From CAZHAX01 sp964530325 (lineage in GTDB: Bacteria > Chloroflexota > Anaerolineae > B4-G1): a stretch of 64,000 nucleotides of DNA. Location: NCBI GenBank assembly GCA_964530325.1, contig CAZHAX010000001.1, positions 186,001 through 250,000 on the forward strand, written 5' to 3'. Shown here in pieces: positions 41,399 to 49,575 of this stretch (position 1 is its first letter; every line of letters starts with the position of its first letter). Below the pieces are notes generated by a model that was given only the letters and a program-made list of their open reading frames with translations, was not told the origin of the DNA and did no database searches. The translations under genes were made by a program, and so were the position numbers.

Positions 41399-42349
41399 AT
41401 GACTGGTGTGCTGATTGTGGCTGCTCTAGTCTTGCTGGGCGGCGGCATCGCGGTCGCGGTTGGTCTGTCCCGCTCCCGCGAGCCGGTGACCATAGAGGAC
41501 CGTATCGCTGAATTCGCCACTCTGGAGCGGCCGCCCACCTTGGAGGAGCTGGAGCTCTCTGCGCCCTTCTTCGAGCGGGTGCTCATTCCGATGCTCCGAT
41601 CGATCTCTGAGCTGGTCGGGCGACTCACGCCGAGGCAGCAGATCGAGGCGACACAGCACAGTCTGGAACTGGCCGGGTATCCGTACGGGTGGGGCTCCGC
41701 TGAGTTTGTCGGCGTTCGGCTGCTGGCCACGCTGCTGCTGGGCGCGATGGGCGTGGCGCTGTCTGTCCTCGGCCAGGACCTGCAGTTCCTTGTGCGGATC
41801 CTGCTGGCCGTGGGTGGTGTCGTGGGCGGATACTATCTGCCGTCGCTATGGCTCAAGAGCAAGATTAGCCAGCGGCAGCGAGCAGTGATCAGGGCCCTGC
41901 CGGATGCGCTCGACCTCCTCACCATCTGCGTTGAGGCCGGCCTGGGCTTCGATGCTGCCATGGCCAAGGTGGCTGAGAAGTGGGACAATGAGCTGAGTCA
42001 GGCCTTCTCACGTGTGATCCAGGAGCTCCAGTTAGGCAAGCTCAGACGTGAGGCCTTGCGCGATATGGCCGACGGCATGGAAGTGCCGGACATCTCGTCG
42101 TTCGTGGCAGCCATCATCCAAGCGGACCAGCTTGGCGTCAGCATCGCCCGGGTGCTGCGGATTCAGTCTGACCAGATGCGGGTACGGCGGCGGCAGAGAG
42201 CCGAGGAGATGGCTCGTGCAGCGACGCTCAGGATCCTTCCCCCGGTGGCATTCTTCATCTTCCCTTCGATCTTTGTCGTGCTGCTTGGGCCGCCGATGAT
42301 CCAGATGTTGACCTCGGACGTAGGTCTCTTCTCTTTCGGGGGTTTCTAG
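41399..42349 (+). CDS. tadC: Tad pilus inner membrane platform protein TadC
   Basis: 316 residues from the ATG at 41399 (GGGGGA 8 bp upstream); the frame is open upstream inside tadB, but homology starts here. T2SSF domain: helices near 2-22, 105-150 and at the C-terminus; ALPDALDLLTICVEAGLGFDAAMAKVAEKW and EVPDISSFVAAIIQADQLGVSIARVLRIQSDQMRVRRRQRAEEMA are characteristic. Last recognised Tad gene; no prepilin peptidase or secretin follows. Confidence 0.94.
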   Translation: MTGVLIVAALVLLGGGIAVAVGLSRSREPVTIEDRIAEFATLERPPTLEELELSAPFFERVLIPMLRSISELVGRLTPRQQIEATQHSLELAGYPYGWGSAEFVGVRLLATLLLGAMGVALSVLGQDLQFLVRILLAVGGVVGGYYLPSLWLKSKISQRQRAVIRALPDALDLLTICVEAGLGFDAAMAKVAEKWDNELSQAFSRVIQELQLGKLRREALRDMADGMEVPDISSFVAAIIQADQLGVSIARVLRIQSDQMRVRRRQRAEEMARAATLRILPPVAFFIFPSIFVVLLGPPMIQMLTSDVGLFSFGGF

Positions 42350-42384
42350 CTGGGCGTAGCAGCGGGCTATCGGATTTTCCTCAT

Positions 42385-43101
42385 GTGAGCATTCGCTCAT
42401 CAGGTCCCGCGGGTGGCCGGCAGGCTTGGAGACGGCTTCTCGATCTGCTGTTTCCCCCTCGCTGTGTGGGTTGCCGGCGTGAAGGCTCTTGGCTCTGTCC
42501 CTCCTGCTTGGCACGTATCCCTCGCCTCGTGCCTCCGCTGTGCACGAGATGCGGCTGTGCGATCGCTGCTCCTGGACTGTGCAGCCGCTGCGCGAGCGAT
42601 CCCCCGACGATCGAGCGCCTCCGGTCCGTGTTCTACTTCGAACGGGAGCTGCGCGGGGCGATGCACAGACTGAAGTACAGAGGCCAGACCGCTCTGGCCG
42701 TGCCGTTGGGCAAGGAGATGGCTGCGTACTGGCTGGGTGATCCTCTCCCGGTCGACGTGATCGTGCCGGTACCCCTGCATGCCTCGCGCCTTCGTGAGCG
42801 CGGGCACAATCAGGCCAGCCTCCTGGCCCGCGAAATGGCCCGTGCAGCGCGAATGCATGTGGATGAACACATACTCGTCCGTACTAGGGCAACCGTTTCG
42901 CAGGTGGGTTTGAATGCCAGCGAGCGCAAGGACAACGTCGACGGTGCCTTTCGCTGCTGCGACGGCGGACTGGCCGGCATGCATGTACTGCTCATCGATG
43001 ACGTCTGCACTACGGGCGCCACGATGGACGCGGCCGCGAAAGCGCTCGTCAACGGCGGCGTAGCCAGGGTGCAGGGCCTGACGCTGGCCCGCGCCCGCTA
43101 G
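42385..43101 (+). CDS. comF: ComF family phosphoribosyltransferase-like protein
   Basis: 238 residues from a GTG at 42385, 35 bp after tadC. N-terminal double zinc ribbon (LLFPPRCVGC, LCPSC, LCTRCG, LCSRC) then a PRTase fold with VDVIVPVPLHASRLRERGHNQASLLAREMA and the PRPP loop VLLIDDVCTTGATMDAA. ComF proteins support DNA uptake and transformation; their enzymatic activity is unproven. Location right behind a pilus operon fits a role in competence. Confidence 0.92.
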   Translation: MSIRSSGPAGGRQAWRRLLDLLFPPRCVGCRREGSWLCPSCLARIPRLVPPLCTRCGCAIAAPGLCSRCASDPPTIERLRSVFYFERELRGAMHRLKYRGQTALAVPLGKEMAAYWLGDPLPVDVIVPVPLHASRLRERGHNQASLLAREMARAARMHVDEHILVRTRATVSQVGLNASERKDNVDGAFRCCDGGLAGMHVLLIDDVCTTGATMDAAAKALVNGGVARVQGLTLARAR

Positions 43102-43147
43102 CAGCGTTGATATGAAACTCGCTGATAGGATGCAATGAGGAGGTGTC

Positions 43148-43684
43148 ATGGAGGTCTCGATATCTGCCCGCAACTTGGAGATCACCCCCCGGCTGCGAGA
43201 ATACGTCGAGAGCAAGGTCAGCAAGCTTGATCGCTACCTGCCCTACATAGATGATGCTCGAGTGGATCTGAGAGTCGAGAATACCCGCAGCGCGGAAGAT
43301 CGGCAGGTGGCTCAGCTCACCGTCCGCGCCCGGGGCACGATTCTGAGGGCTGAAGAGCGCTCCGGCGATATGTTCGCTTCGATCGATGCAGTGCTGGACA
43401 AGACCTACCGCCAGATCGCACGCTACAAGGGCAAGCAGCACGATCGCTGGCACGGTGTGGGAGAAGAGCCGCCGGTCGACGAATCGGTCGAGGAGGCCGC
43501 AGGGGAGATCGTACGGGTCAAGCGTTTCGAGGTTCGGCCCATGTCGCCCGCCGAGGCGATTGAACAGATGGAGCTGCTCGGCCACGTGTTCTTCCTGTTC
43601 CTCAATTCGGAGGAGGAGGCCGTCAGCGTGGTCTACAAGAGACGTGATGGAGACTATGGTCTACTGGTACCGGAGATGGCCTGA
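43148..43684 (+). CDS. hpf: Ribosome hibernation promoting factor, long form
   Basis: 178 residues with ribosome site GAGGAGGT. N-terminal HPF/YfiA domain (VSISARNLEITPRLREYVESKVSKLDRYLP; AEERSGDMFASIDAVLDKTYRQIARYKGK) and the C-terminal dimerisation domain of long HPF (VRVKRFEVRPMSPAEAIEQMELLGHVFFLFLNSEEE...GLLVPEM). Long HPF forms inactive 100S ribosome dimers in stationary phase. Confidence 0.96.
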   Translation: MEVSISARNLEITPRLREYVESKVSKLDRYLPYIDDARVDLRVENTRSAEDRQVAQLTVRARGTILRAEERSGDMFASIDAVLDKTYRQIARYKGKQHDRWHGVGEEPPVDESVEEAAGEIVRVKRFEVRPMSPAEAIEQMELLGHVFFLFLNSEEEAVSVVYKRRDGDYGLLVPEMA

Positions 43685-43733
43685 CCAATCCTGGGGCGCG
43701 GCGCTCTTGGCAGCAGTGTAGCTGAGGGATCTG

Positions 43734-44840
43734 GTGGCCGGGCAGGTTACAGCATTCGTCTTCGCCGGGGGATGGGGGCCCAGCGAGCCGGAGCAGGGTT
43801 TGCGGCAGGCGCATCAGGCGGCTGGCTGCGATCTGGTCTGCACCCTGCTCGGGACCGGGCTCGTCGGGCGAGTCATAGTCGCCACTGACAGGGCCTGGGA
43901 CTGCGCCTGCGGCGACTCTCCTGCGGAGATCGACATCGACCTCTCCGGCACTCCCTTCCACTTCGGCCGGAGACTCGCAGCGTTGATCGAGCGGTATGGG
44001 GGCGAGCGAGTGCTCTACGCCGGGGCGGGATCAGCGCCGCTCTTGGGCGCGGATCAGTGGCAGGATGTTCTGTTCAGGCTGACCGAGGCGGACGGGATCG
44101 TGCTGGCCAACAATCTCCACTCCTGCGACTGGGCCGGGTTCACAGCGGGAGCGGCAGCTGTCAGCCGGCTGGGAACACTGGGTACCGACAACGGGCTGGC
44201 CTGGACACTTGTACACGACGCAGATCTCAAGGGAGAGGATCTGCCCGCGTCCGCCGCCACCAGATTCGACCTGGACACCCCTGCCGATCTCCTCGTGGCG
44301 CGCTTCCACAATGGGGTGGGCGCAGAACTGCGTGCCTACCTGGACCAGCTGGAATGGGACGGCTCGACCGTACAGCGCCTGGCGGCGGCGATGAAGCGGG
44401 AGGGCGGCGGGCTGGCGGTAGTCGGACGTACGTCGTCCGCGGCCTGGGCAGCGCTGGAACGGGCGACCCGGTGCTGGGTGCGCGTATTCGCTGAGGAGCG
44501 TGGGATGCGGGCCAGCGGCAGGCAAGAGCGTGGGGAGGTCGGTTCACTCGTCTCTGACTACCTTGCGCTGGTTGGCCCCGAGCGGTTGTTCGGCCGCTTG
44601 TCTGTACTGGCTGATGGAGTGATAATGGATAGCCGCGTAGTGCTCGCTGCACAGGGGCTGTGGCCTTCGACCTGCGACCGCTTCAATTCTGATCTACTCA
44701 GGTGGCAGGAGGTCGTTGAGCCTCTTCTACGCCGGTTCACACAGGCGGCAGCGCAGGCGCAGGTACCGGTGCTGCTTGGCGGGCAGACCGTGGTCTCTGG
44801 CGGACTGATGGCCTTGGCCGAGGCTGTCGGTCCATCCTAG
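43734..44840 (+). CDS. Putative GT-A fold / nucleotidyltransferase-like protein of unknown function
   Basis: 368 residues from a GTG at 43734. N-terminal half looks like a nucleotidyltransferase of the MobA/CofC type: AFVFAGGWGP, GRVIVATDRAW, VLYAGAGSAPLL, an NNLHSCDWAGF segment, and the characteristic ATRFDLDTPADLLVARFH (D-x-D-T-P-x-D-L). The C-terminal half (about 215-368) is helical with GGLAVVGRTSSAAWAAL and DSRVVLAAQGLWPS. The family resemblance is by motif only; the nucleotide, substrate and pathway are unknown. It lies between hpf and an inositol-monophosphatase-like gene in the same direction. Confidence 0.62.
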   Translation: MAGQVTAFVFAGGWGPSEPEQGLRQAHQAAGCDLVCTLLGTGLVGRVIVATDRAWDCACGDSPAEIDIDLSGTPFHFGRRLAALIERYGGERVLYAGAGSAPLLGADQWQDVLFRLTEADGIVLANNLHSCDWAGFTAGAAAVSRLGTLGTDNGLAWTLVHDADLKGEDLPASAATRFDLDTPADLLVARFHNGVGAELRAYLDQLEWDGSTVQRLAAAMKREGGGLAVVGRTSSAAWAALERATRCWVRVFAEERGMRASGRQERGEVGSLVSDYLALVGPERLFGRLSVLADGVIMDSRVVLAAQGLWPSTCDRFNSDLLRWQEVVEPLLRRFTQAAAQAQVPVLLGGQTVVSGGLMALAEAVGPS

Positions 44841-44991
44841 CCGGCAGGTCGCGCAGATCGTCGGGCTCCGCAGACGCCAGCTTATGGCCTGGCTCGTTGG
44901 CCTGTTGCAGTACGCCCGGGAGCGGGCCAGCGGGGTGCGGCGGATGGTGGGAAGCCGTTCGCTCTCTGGCCGTCACATCAAGCGTGTATTC

Positions 44992-45759
44992 ATGAAGAAC
45001 CGGGACATGCTAGAGACGGCAGTTGCCGCAGCCCGGAAGGGGGGCCTGCGGCTGGCCGAGCTGTTGCCGGGCAGGCGGGACATTCGCTTGAAGGGAGCCC
45101 GCGACGTGGTCACGGACGCGGATCTGGAGGCGGAGGAAACTGTCCTTGAGGTGATTCGCCGCGATTTCCCCGACCACGCCATCGTATCAGAGGAAGGGGG
45201 TTCTGGCGGCGATGGATCGCGCTACACCTGGCTGGTGGACCCGCTGGATGGAACGAGGAACTACGCTCACCGGCTACCGTTCTTTGCAGCTTCCGTCGCC
45301 GCTCTCGAGGCGCAGGAGCCGATCGCAGGCGCTGTGTTCGATCCTCTTCGTGATCACATGTTCTCCGCCCTCCGAGATGGGGGGGCACGGCTCAATGGTG
45401 GGCCACTCCAGGTCAGCAGCGTAGAGGCTCTGGGTGATGCCCTGGTGGGTGTGGACTGGGGCCGTCGCGACCGCGATCGCGACACAGCGTTCGACATGGT
45501 GGGCCGCCTGTTGCCACGCTGCGCGTCGCTGCGGGCGATGGGGTCGGCGGCGCTCGCGCTGGCCTACGTTGCTGCCGGGTGGCTCGATGCCTACATCGGC
45601 CTGAGCGTCAAACCCTGGGATGTCGCTGCCGGCTCGCTTGTTGTTGTCGAGGCCGGGGGAGAGTGTACTACGCAGAGCGGCAACCCGTATCAGCCCGCTC
45701 TGGGCGGCTGCGTGGCAAGCAACGGCCGCGTCCACCGCGAGCTGCTGGACCTGCTGTGA
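44992..45759 (+). CDS. Inositol monophosphatase family protein
   Basis: 255 residues from the ATG at 44992, aligned with the start of SuhB-type enzymes; an in-frame ATG at 44884 would add 36 non-homologous residues. Mg2+/Li+-type phosphatase motifs: IVSEEGG (metal Glu), TWLVDPLDGTRNYAHRLPFFA (W-x-V-D-P-L-D-G-T) and the C-terminal KPWDVAAGSLVVVEAGG (W-D-x-x-A). Possible substrates include myo-inositol phosphate, 3'-phosphoadenosine phosphate and fructose bisphosphate; none can be singled out. Confidence 0.92.
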   Translation: MKNRDMLETAVAAARKGGLRLAELLPGRRDIRLKGARDVVTDADLEAEETVLEVIRRDFPDHAIVSEEGGSGGDGSRYTWLVDPLDGTRNYAHRLPFFAASVAALEAQEPIAGAVFDPLRDHMFSALRDGGARLNGGPLQVSSVEALGDALVGVDWGRRDRDRDTAFDMVGRLLPRCASLRAMGSAALALAYVAAGWLDAYIGLSVKPWDVAAGSLVVVEAGGECTTQSGNPYQPALGGCVASNGRVHRELLDLL

Positions 45760-45790
45760 AGTTGGCCATCTGAGTCTGGGCTGGCGCGAC

Positions 45791-45819
45791 TTGCTCGCCA
45801 CGGAGCCTTGGAGTATAAT
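45791..45819 (+). promoter_or_regulatory. Sigma70-type promoter of the OmpR-type regulator
   Basis: TTGCTC (45791-45796), exactly 17 bp, perfect TATAAT (45814-45819). The leader is about 47 nt to the TTG start at 45873. Confidence 0.7.
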
Positions 45820-45872
45820 CGCCACACTCCTGCAGCCGGTCTGAGCACCACTGATCACGGAGAAGAGCACAT

Positions 45873-46574
45873 TTGGCCCCAGTCCACACCATCTTGCTCG
45901 TGGAAGGCAGAAAGCCGACTTCAGCTCAGCAGGCACCGCTTCTCAACGACCGCGGGGTGCGAGTGGCGACGGCCTGCACCAGGAGGGAGGCGTGGGCCAG
46001 GGCCCTCAAAGGGAAGCCTTCCGTGATCGTGCTGGACTCCCCGTCTCTGCGCTTCGACTGCCCTCGCTTCTGTGAGTCGCTCCGCAAGGAGGGTATTGAG
46101 ATCCCCGTGCTGATGCTTCTGCCAGCGGGGCAGAAGGCTGACCGCAGTCTTGGCGCTCGGGCGTATCTCTCGTACCCTTTCTCTCCGAGGCGGCTCGTGA
46201 ACAAGATAGTGCGCCTGCTCCCGTCGCCTGATGACGAGATGATTCAGCTGGGCGACATAGCGCTGAATCTCAAGAAGAGGAACGTCGTCCGGGGTAGGCG
46301 AGAGACACATCTGACGCCCAGACAGGCTAGTCTGCTGGAGGTCTTCATGAAGCACCCCGGGGACGTGCTTACCAGGGCCTACCTCATGAAGCATGTCTGG
46401 GATACCGACTACGTAGAAGATACGCGCACTCTGGACGTACACGTCCACTGGGTGCGCAAGGCGATCGAAGACGATCCCCGAGCCCCCAAGTGCCTGCGCA
46501 CGGTGCGCGGGGTGGGCTATCGGCTGGCAGTTGAAGAAGGGAAAGAGAAGCGGAGGCGTACCAAGAGCAGCTGA
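45873..46574 (+). CDS. OmpR-type winged-helix regulator with degenerate receiver
   Basis: 233 residues from a TTG start (ribosome site GGAGAAGAG upstream). Residues 1-120 form a receiver-like domain that has lost key residues: LLVEGRKPT replaces the acidic DD pair and LSYPFSP lacks the conserved Lys (normally K-P-F), although an Asp is retained in VIVLDSPSL. Residues about 128-225 are a complete OmpR/PhoB wHTH (LTPRQASLLEVFMKHPGDVLTRAYL, TRTLDVHVHWVRKAIEDDP, LRTVRGVGYRL). Phosphorylation in the usual way is unlikely, so it may be controlled by protein level or by another ligand. Ends in a basic tail KEKRRRTKSS. Separated from the Roadblock island by a bidirectional terminator. Confidence 0.9.
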   Translation: MAPVHTILLVEGRKPTSAQQAPLLNDRGVRVATACTRREAWARALKGKPSVIVLDSPSLRFDCPRFCESLRKEGIEIPVLMLLPAGQKADRSLGARAYLSYPFSPRRLVNKIVRLLPSPDDEMIQLGDIALNLKKRNVVRGRRETHLTPRQASLLEVFMKHPGDVLTRAYLMKHVWDTDYVEDTRTLDVHVHWVRKAIEDDPRAPKCLRTVRGVGYRLAVEEGKEKRRRTKSS

Positions 46575-46657
46575 CGGCCCCGGTCTTCTGTGTCTACGGC
46601 GCTGACCCCAAGTCGGCCGCGGTGTGGTCACAGCGGGAGATGCTCGGCAAAACAGAG

Positions 46658-46685
46658 GCCCGTCCTGTAGCCAGGACGGGCTTTG
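46658..46685. terminator. Bidirectional intrinsic terminator between convergent genes
   Basis: GCCCGTCCTG (46658-46667), loop TAGC, CAGGACGGGC (46672-46681), followed by TTTGT on the plus strand and by CTCTGTTTTG on the minus strand. It lies between the regulator (ends 46574) and the last Roadblock gene (ends 46733), so it can stop both transcripts. Confidence 0.8.
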
Positions 46686-46732
46686 TACTCAGTTCGCGAG
46701 CCTTGGCGGGCAAGCCAGGGGGGCGAACGAAC

Positions 46733-47125
46733 TCAGCACAGGGTTGCTCTTATCAATGCCACCGCCCGGCTCGTCACCCGGCGGTACGATGTTCCTGGTG
46801 GGATGCTGGCGATCAGGATCAAGTTCTCACCGTCCAGGCTGATCTCGCGGCAGACCAGTCGCGCGCCATCGCTGGTGCGTAGCGTCACTTCGTCCACGTC
46901 GGCCAGCCCCAACTGCTTCTGTGCCTCGCTGCCGGCCTTCCGCAGAACTGCTATTAGAGCCGCCGTCGTGTCGCTGCTGTACTCGGCGGGAACGGTGGCT
47001 ATCGGCAGGCCCTTGGAGGAGGCCAGCACCACGGCGCGGAAACCGCCTTCCGCGTAAGCGGCGGCCAGGGCCTCGTCCAGGGAAACTGGCTGCGACCTCT
47101 TGCCTTTCGTTCTCCTAGCGCTCAT
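46733..47125 (-). CDS. Roadblock/LC7 (MglB-like) protein, last gene of the GTPase island
   Basis: 130 residues from the ATG at 47125 (AGGAGG 8 bp upstream). After a basic N-terminus (SARRTKGKRSQP) comes a Roadblock-type fold: FRAVVLASSKGLPIATVPAEYSSDTTAALIAVL, then LGLADVDEVTLRTSDGARLVCREI and ENLILIASIPPGTSYRR. Such proteins bind an Mgl-type GTPase as activators or exchange/recruitment factors. The GTPase gene lies 43 bp upstream, so this is its most likely direct partner. Confidence 0.8.
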   Translation of the reverse strand: MSARRTKGKRSQPVSLDEALAAAYAEGGFRAVVLASSKGLPIATVPAEYSSDTTAALIAVLRKAGSEAQKQLGLADVDEVTLRTSDGARLVCREISLDGENLILIASIPPGTSYRRVTSRAVALIRATLC

Positions 47126-47168
47126 TTGCAGGACCTCCTGTGGTGTCACGTCGCTCTGTCGCACCTGA

Positions 47169-47753
47169 CTACAGCTGCCTCTGAGCCTTGGCCACGACCA
47201 GGTTGATGATCGCCTTCAAGGTCTCGAAGACGCCCGTGCCCTCCGTAGCCACCGATTCCAAGCACGGCACTCCGTTGAAGCTGAGCTGCTGCTGCATCAC
47301 GTGGACGGGCACGATGTCCAGCAGATCCCGCTTGTTGCACTGCAGCACGAGGGGCATGGTTCTGGAATCGCAGCCCAGATCCATCAGGTTCTCGTCCATA
47401 TTGCGGCGCATATCGACATTGGCCCGCTCCCGATCCTGCTGGGAGTCGGCGACGAACACAATCCCGTCTGCCCCTTGCAGTACCAGCTTCCGGCTGCCTA
47501 CGTAGTAGACCTGCCCTGGCACTGTGTACAGATTGAAGCGCGGCTTGAGCCCGGCGATCTGGCCCAGCTCCAGCTGCAGAAAGTCGAAGTAGATGGTACG
47601 GTCGCCGCGCGTCTTGAGCGACACCAACTCGCCCCGGATCTTGGGGCTTGTCTTCAGGTGGATGTACTGCAGGTTCGTCGTCTTGCCGCTGAGTGCGGGC
47701 CCGTAGTACACGATCTTGAGGTTGATCTCACGCAGCTTCCAGTTGATGAACAT
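47169..47753 (-). CDS. MglA-type small Ras-like GTPase
   Basis: 194 residues. Bacterial small GTPase of the MglA group: FINWKLREINLKIVYYGPALSGKTTN (P-loop, GPALSGKTTN at about 18-27), NLYTVPGQVYY (switch II; the Gly-Gln is preceded by Val-Pro, as in MglA), DGIVFVADSQ, and LQCNKRDL (the NKxD base-specificity motif). MglA switches cell polarity by GTP-dependent recruitment at the pole and is regulated by Roadblock proteins (MglB). Here it is surrounded by six stand-alone and two fused Roadblock proteins; the output is unknown. The island is upstream-regulated by two-component genes, and the polar Tad pilus is an obvious possible target. Confidence 0.95.
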   Translation of the reverse strand: MFINWKLREINLKIVYYGPALSGKTTNLQYIHLKTSPKIRGELVSLKTRGDRTIYFDFLQLELGQIAGLKPRFNLYTVPGQVYYVGSRKLVLQGADGIVFVADSQQDRERANVDMRRNMDENLMDLGCDSRTMPLVLQCNKRDLLDIVPVHVMQQQLSFNGVPCLESVATEGTGVFETLKAIINLVVAKAQRQL

Positions 47754-47768
47754 TGGCCGTGTCCGGTT

Positions 47769-48257
47769 CTAGAGCCCGCCGAATTCCTCTTCCAGCGCGC
47801 TGGCCAGAGCTGCGCCGAAGTCCGCACCTGGCCCATCCTGCGTGGAGACCAACATCTGCTCGAATCCCTCTGTCAACTCGTGCAGCTCGGTTGCCGCCCG
47901 TCCGGCGAAGAGCCTGACCAGGCCCACCAACGTATCCGAGCTGAAGATAACAACCAGTATGAAGGTCCCTCCCACGTTGTACAAGTAGATGTTGTGCTTC
48001 TCTCCTTCGTGGAGAAAGGCCCCGCTGGGCTGCTCTTCTCCGATCAGCCTGTTCAGCTCGGCCGTTGCCGCCAGATCACCGGCCGCCAGGGCGGCGACAA
48101 GCGTTGGATCGGTCTCCAGTCTGCCCTGGGCGGCGACCAGCCGGCCTGTGATGTCCGCGAGCAGGACGCATTCGGCGCTCGTCTTCTCGCGCAGATGCGC
48201 CATTACTCGCTCAATCCGATCTGACATCTCCTCTGGCAGCGCGAAGTCGCTCGTCAC
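47769..48257 (-). CDS. Roadblock/LC7 domain protein
   Basis: 162 residues from a GTG at 48257. Roadblock-like fold: MSDRIERVMAHLREKTSAECVLLADITGRLVAAQG, an alpha-helical centre with AAGDLAATAELNRLIGEEQPSGAFLHEGEKHNIYLYNVG, and FILVVIFSSDTLVGLVRLFAGRAATEL, followed by an acidic C-terminal tail ending FGGL. The sequence is close to the C-terminal domain of the receiver fusion at 51553-52581 (shared ADMLG/ADITG, FATARGLAEYFG/LAATAELNRLIG, FHEGARYEIYSANVG), so the two derive from one ancestor. 15 bp upstream of the GTPase gene. Confidence 0.85.
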   Translation of the reverse strand: MTSDFALPEEMSDRIERVMAHLREKTSAECVLLADITGRLVAAQGRLETDPTLVAALAAGDLAATAELNRLIGEEQPSGAFLHEGEKHNIYLYNVGGTFILVVIFSSDTLVGLVRLFAGRAATELHELTEGFEQMLVSTQDGPGADFGAALASALEEEFGGL

Positions 48258-48387
48258 GTGAGTACCTCGATTCTCGGTGCTGTACCGGTGGGTTGTGCGA
48301 CGCGCGGCGGCAGTTGGGCAGTTCGTTACCGCCTCCAGCGCGGCCGTTCACTAGCGTCGCTCAGGTGTCAGGGTGCCTAGGCGATCG

Positions 48388-48879
48388 TCAGCGTCTCAGT
48401 GTCGACGCCATCATCTCGGCGCGGGTCATCCGCCTGCCGTCTTCAGGCCCGGAGCCGTCGTCCTGCTCCGCCTTCGCGGCTGCTGCAGCCGGCGCCGGCG
48501 TCGCAGCTACTGGAGCTCCGCTCAGGTCGATCTCCTTGATGCGCTGGCGCAGCTTGCCCACAGCCACGTCCGCCGTGAGGTTCAGCAGCGGCACGTTGAT
48601 GCGCCGAACGCATATAATCCCGAGCACGCCGCCTTCGGACCCAAGCCCTTTGACGATCAGGCGGCTGTCGGCGTACAGCAGGTCGATGTCGCCAACCTTT
48701 CTGCGCCGGGCAGTGTGCAGCCCGGCAACGGTCTGCGCCATCGTGCGCGCCACAGGCGATAGGACGGCGTCGTCAAAGACCTCCGGGAGGGCCCTGGCGA
48801 GCATTTCCCCATCGCTGTCGCAGACGAACGAGCCGGTCACTCCGACAACGGCATTGACGTCCTGCAGTATTTCTTCCAT
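48388..48879 (-). CDS. Roadblock/LC7 domain protein, subfamily with cysteine strand
   Basis: 163 residues from the ATG at 48879 (GGAGG 9 bp upstream). Closest paralog in the window of the Roadblock domain at 4706: VNAVVGVTGSFVCDSDGEMLARALP, RRRKVGDIDLLYADSRLIVKGLG, and IICVRRINVPLLNLTADVA. The cysteine strand seen in the paralogs is reduced here to VLGIIC. A Pro/Ala linker leads to a C-terminal tail MTRAEMMASTL that is shared with the next paralog. Role inferred: GTPase regulator or scaffold. Confidence 0.87.
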   Translation of the reverse strand: MEEILQDVNAVVGVTGSFVCDSDGEMLARALPEVFDDAVLSPVARTMAQTVAGLHTARRRKVGDIDLLYADSRLIVKGLGSEGGVLGIICVRRINVPLLNLTADVAVGKLRQRIKEIDLSGAPVAATPAPAAAAAKAEQDDGSGPEDGRRMTRAEMMASTLRR

Positions 48880-49056
48880 CACACTAACCTCCACTGCCAA
48901 CTCGTGAGACCTGCACGCCACCGGACGCTACGTTGTGGGCGGATGCCCTCCAGGCGACACGGGTCCCAGCAGTATCCGCCTGGCTCGATCCTCGCGGTCG
49001 GTCCTGAACCTGCTCGACGCTCCACGTCCGTTCTCTGCGCTGACAACTGCACGCTG

Positions 49057-49551
49057 CTACTGTGCATCCTTTCTAGAGCTCCTGCCTGTCGACGTGCGAC
49101 TGAGAACCGCCAGCATTTCTGTCTTGGTCATTGGCTCGGGAGCCGCTTTCGTGCCCGCTTGCTCACGCGGTTGTGTCTGCAGCAGGGCTCCTGCTGCTTT
49201 CATCTCCGCGATCATCTGCTCCAGCTTCCTGGCGGCGAGGTTTGCCGTGACGTTCAGAAGTGCCACGTTGATTTGGGCTATGCAGACCAGACATAGGCAG
49301 CCCTCTGTGCCCAGGGGTTTGAGTATGAGCCGGCCACCATCGTACATCAGGTCGATGTCCCCCATCTTGCTCTTCCCGTTCGTCTTGGCAGCAGCAACGA
49401 TCTTCGCTACTGCCTCCATGACGGCTTGGGGGGGAGATGCCTGGCTCACGCCTGGCGACATCACGTGCTCCAAGAGCTTCCCGCCATCGGAGACGACAAA
49501 GGCGCCGATCACTCCATTAACTGCGCTGATGTCCATCAGGATGTTTCGCAT
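49057..49551 (-). CDS. Roadblock/LC7 domain protein, subfamily with CLC-x-x-C strand
   Basis: 164 residues. Same subfamily: ISAVNGVIGAFVVSDGGKLLEHV, SKMGDIDLMYDGGRLILKPLG, then CLCLVCIAQINVALLNVTANLAARKLEQ. The central strand contains three cysteines (CLCLVC). The C-terminal tail MTKTEMLAVLS repeats the tail of the gene at 48388. 24 bp after the 107-aa Roadblock gene. Confidence 0.86.
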   Translation of the reverse strand: MRNILMDISAVNGVIGAFVVSDGGKLLEHVMSPGVSQASPPQAVMEAVAKIVAAAKTNGKSKMGDIDLMYDGGRLILKPLGTEGCLCLVCIAQINVALLNVTANLAARKLEQMIAEMKAAGALLQTQPREQAGTKAAPEPMTKTEMLAVLSRTSTGRSSRKDAQ

Positions 49552-49575
49552 CTTGCACCGTCCTGCCTGCTGCGT

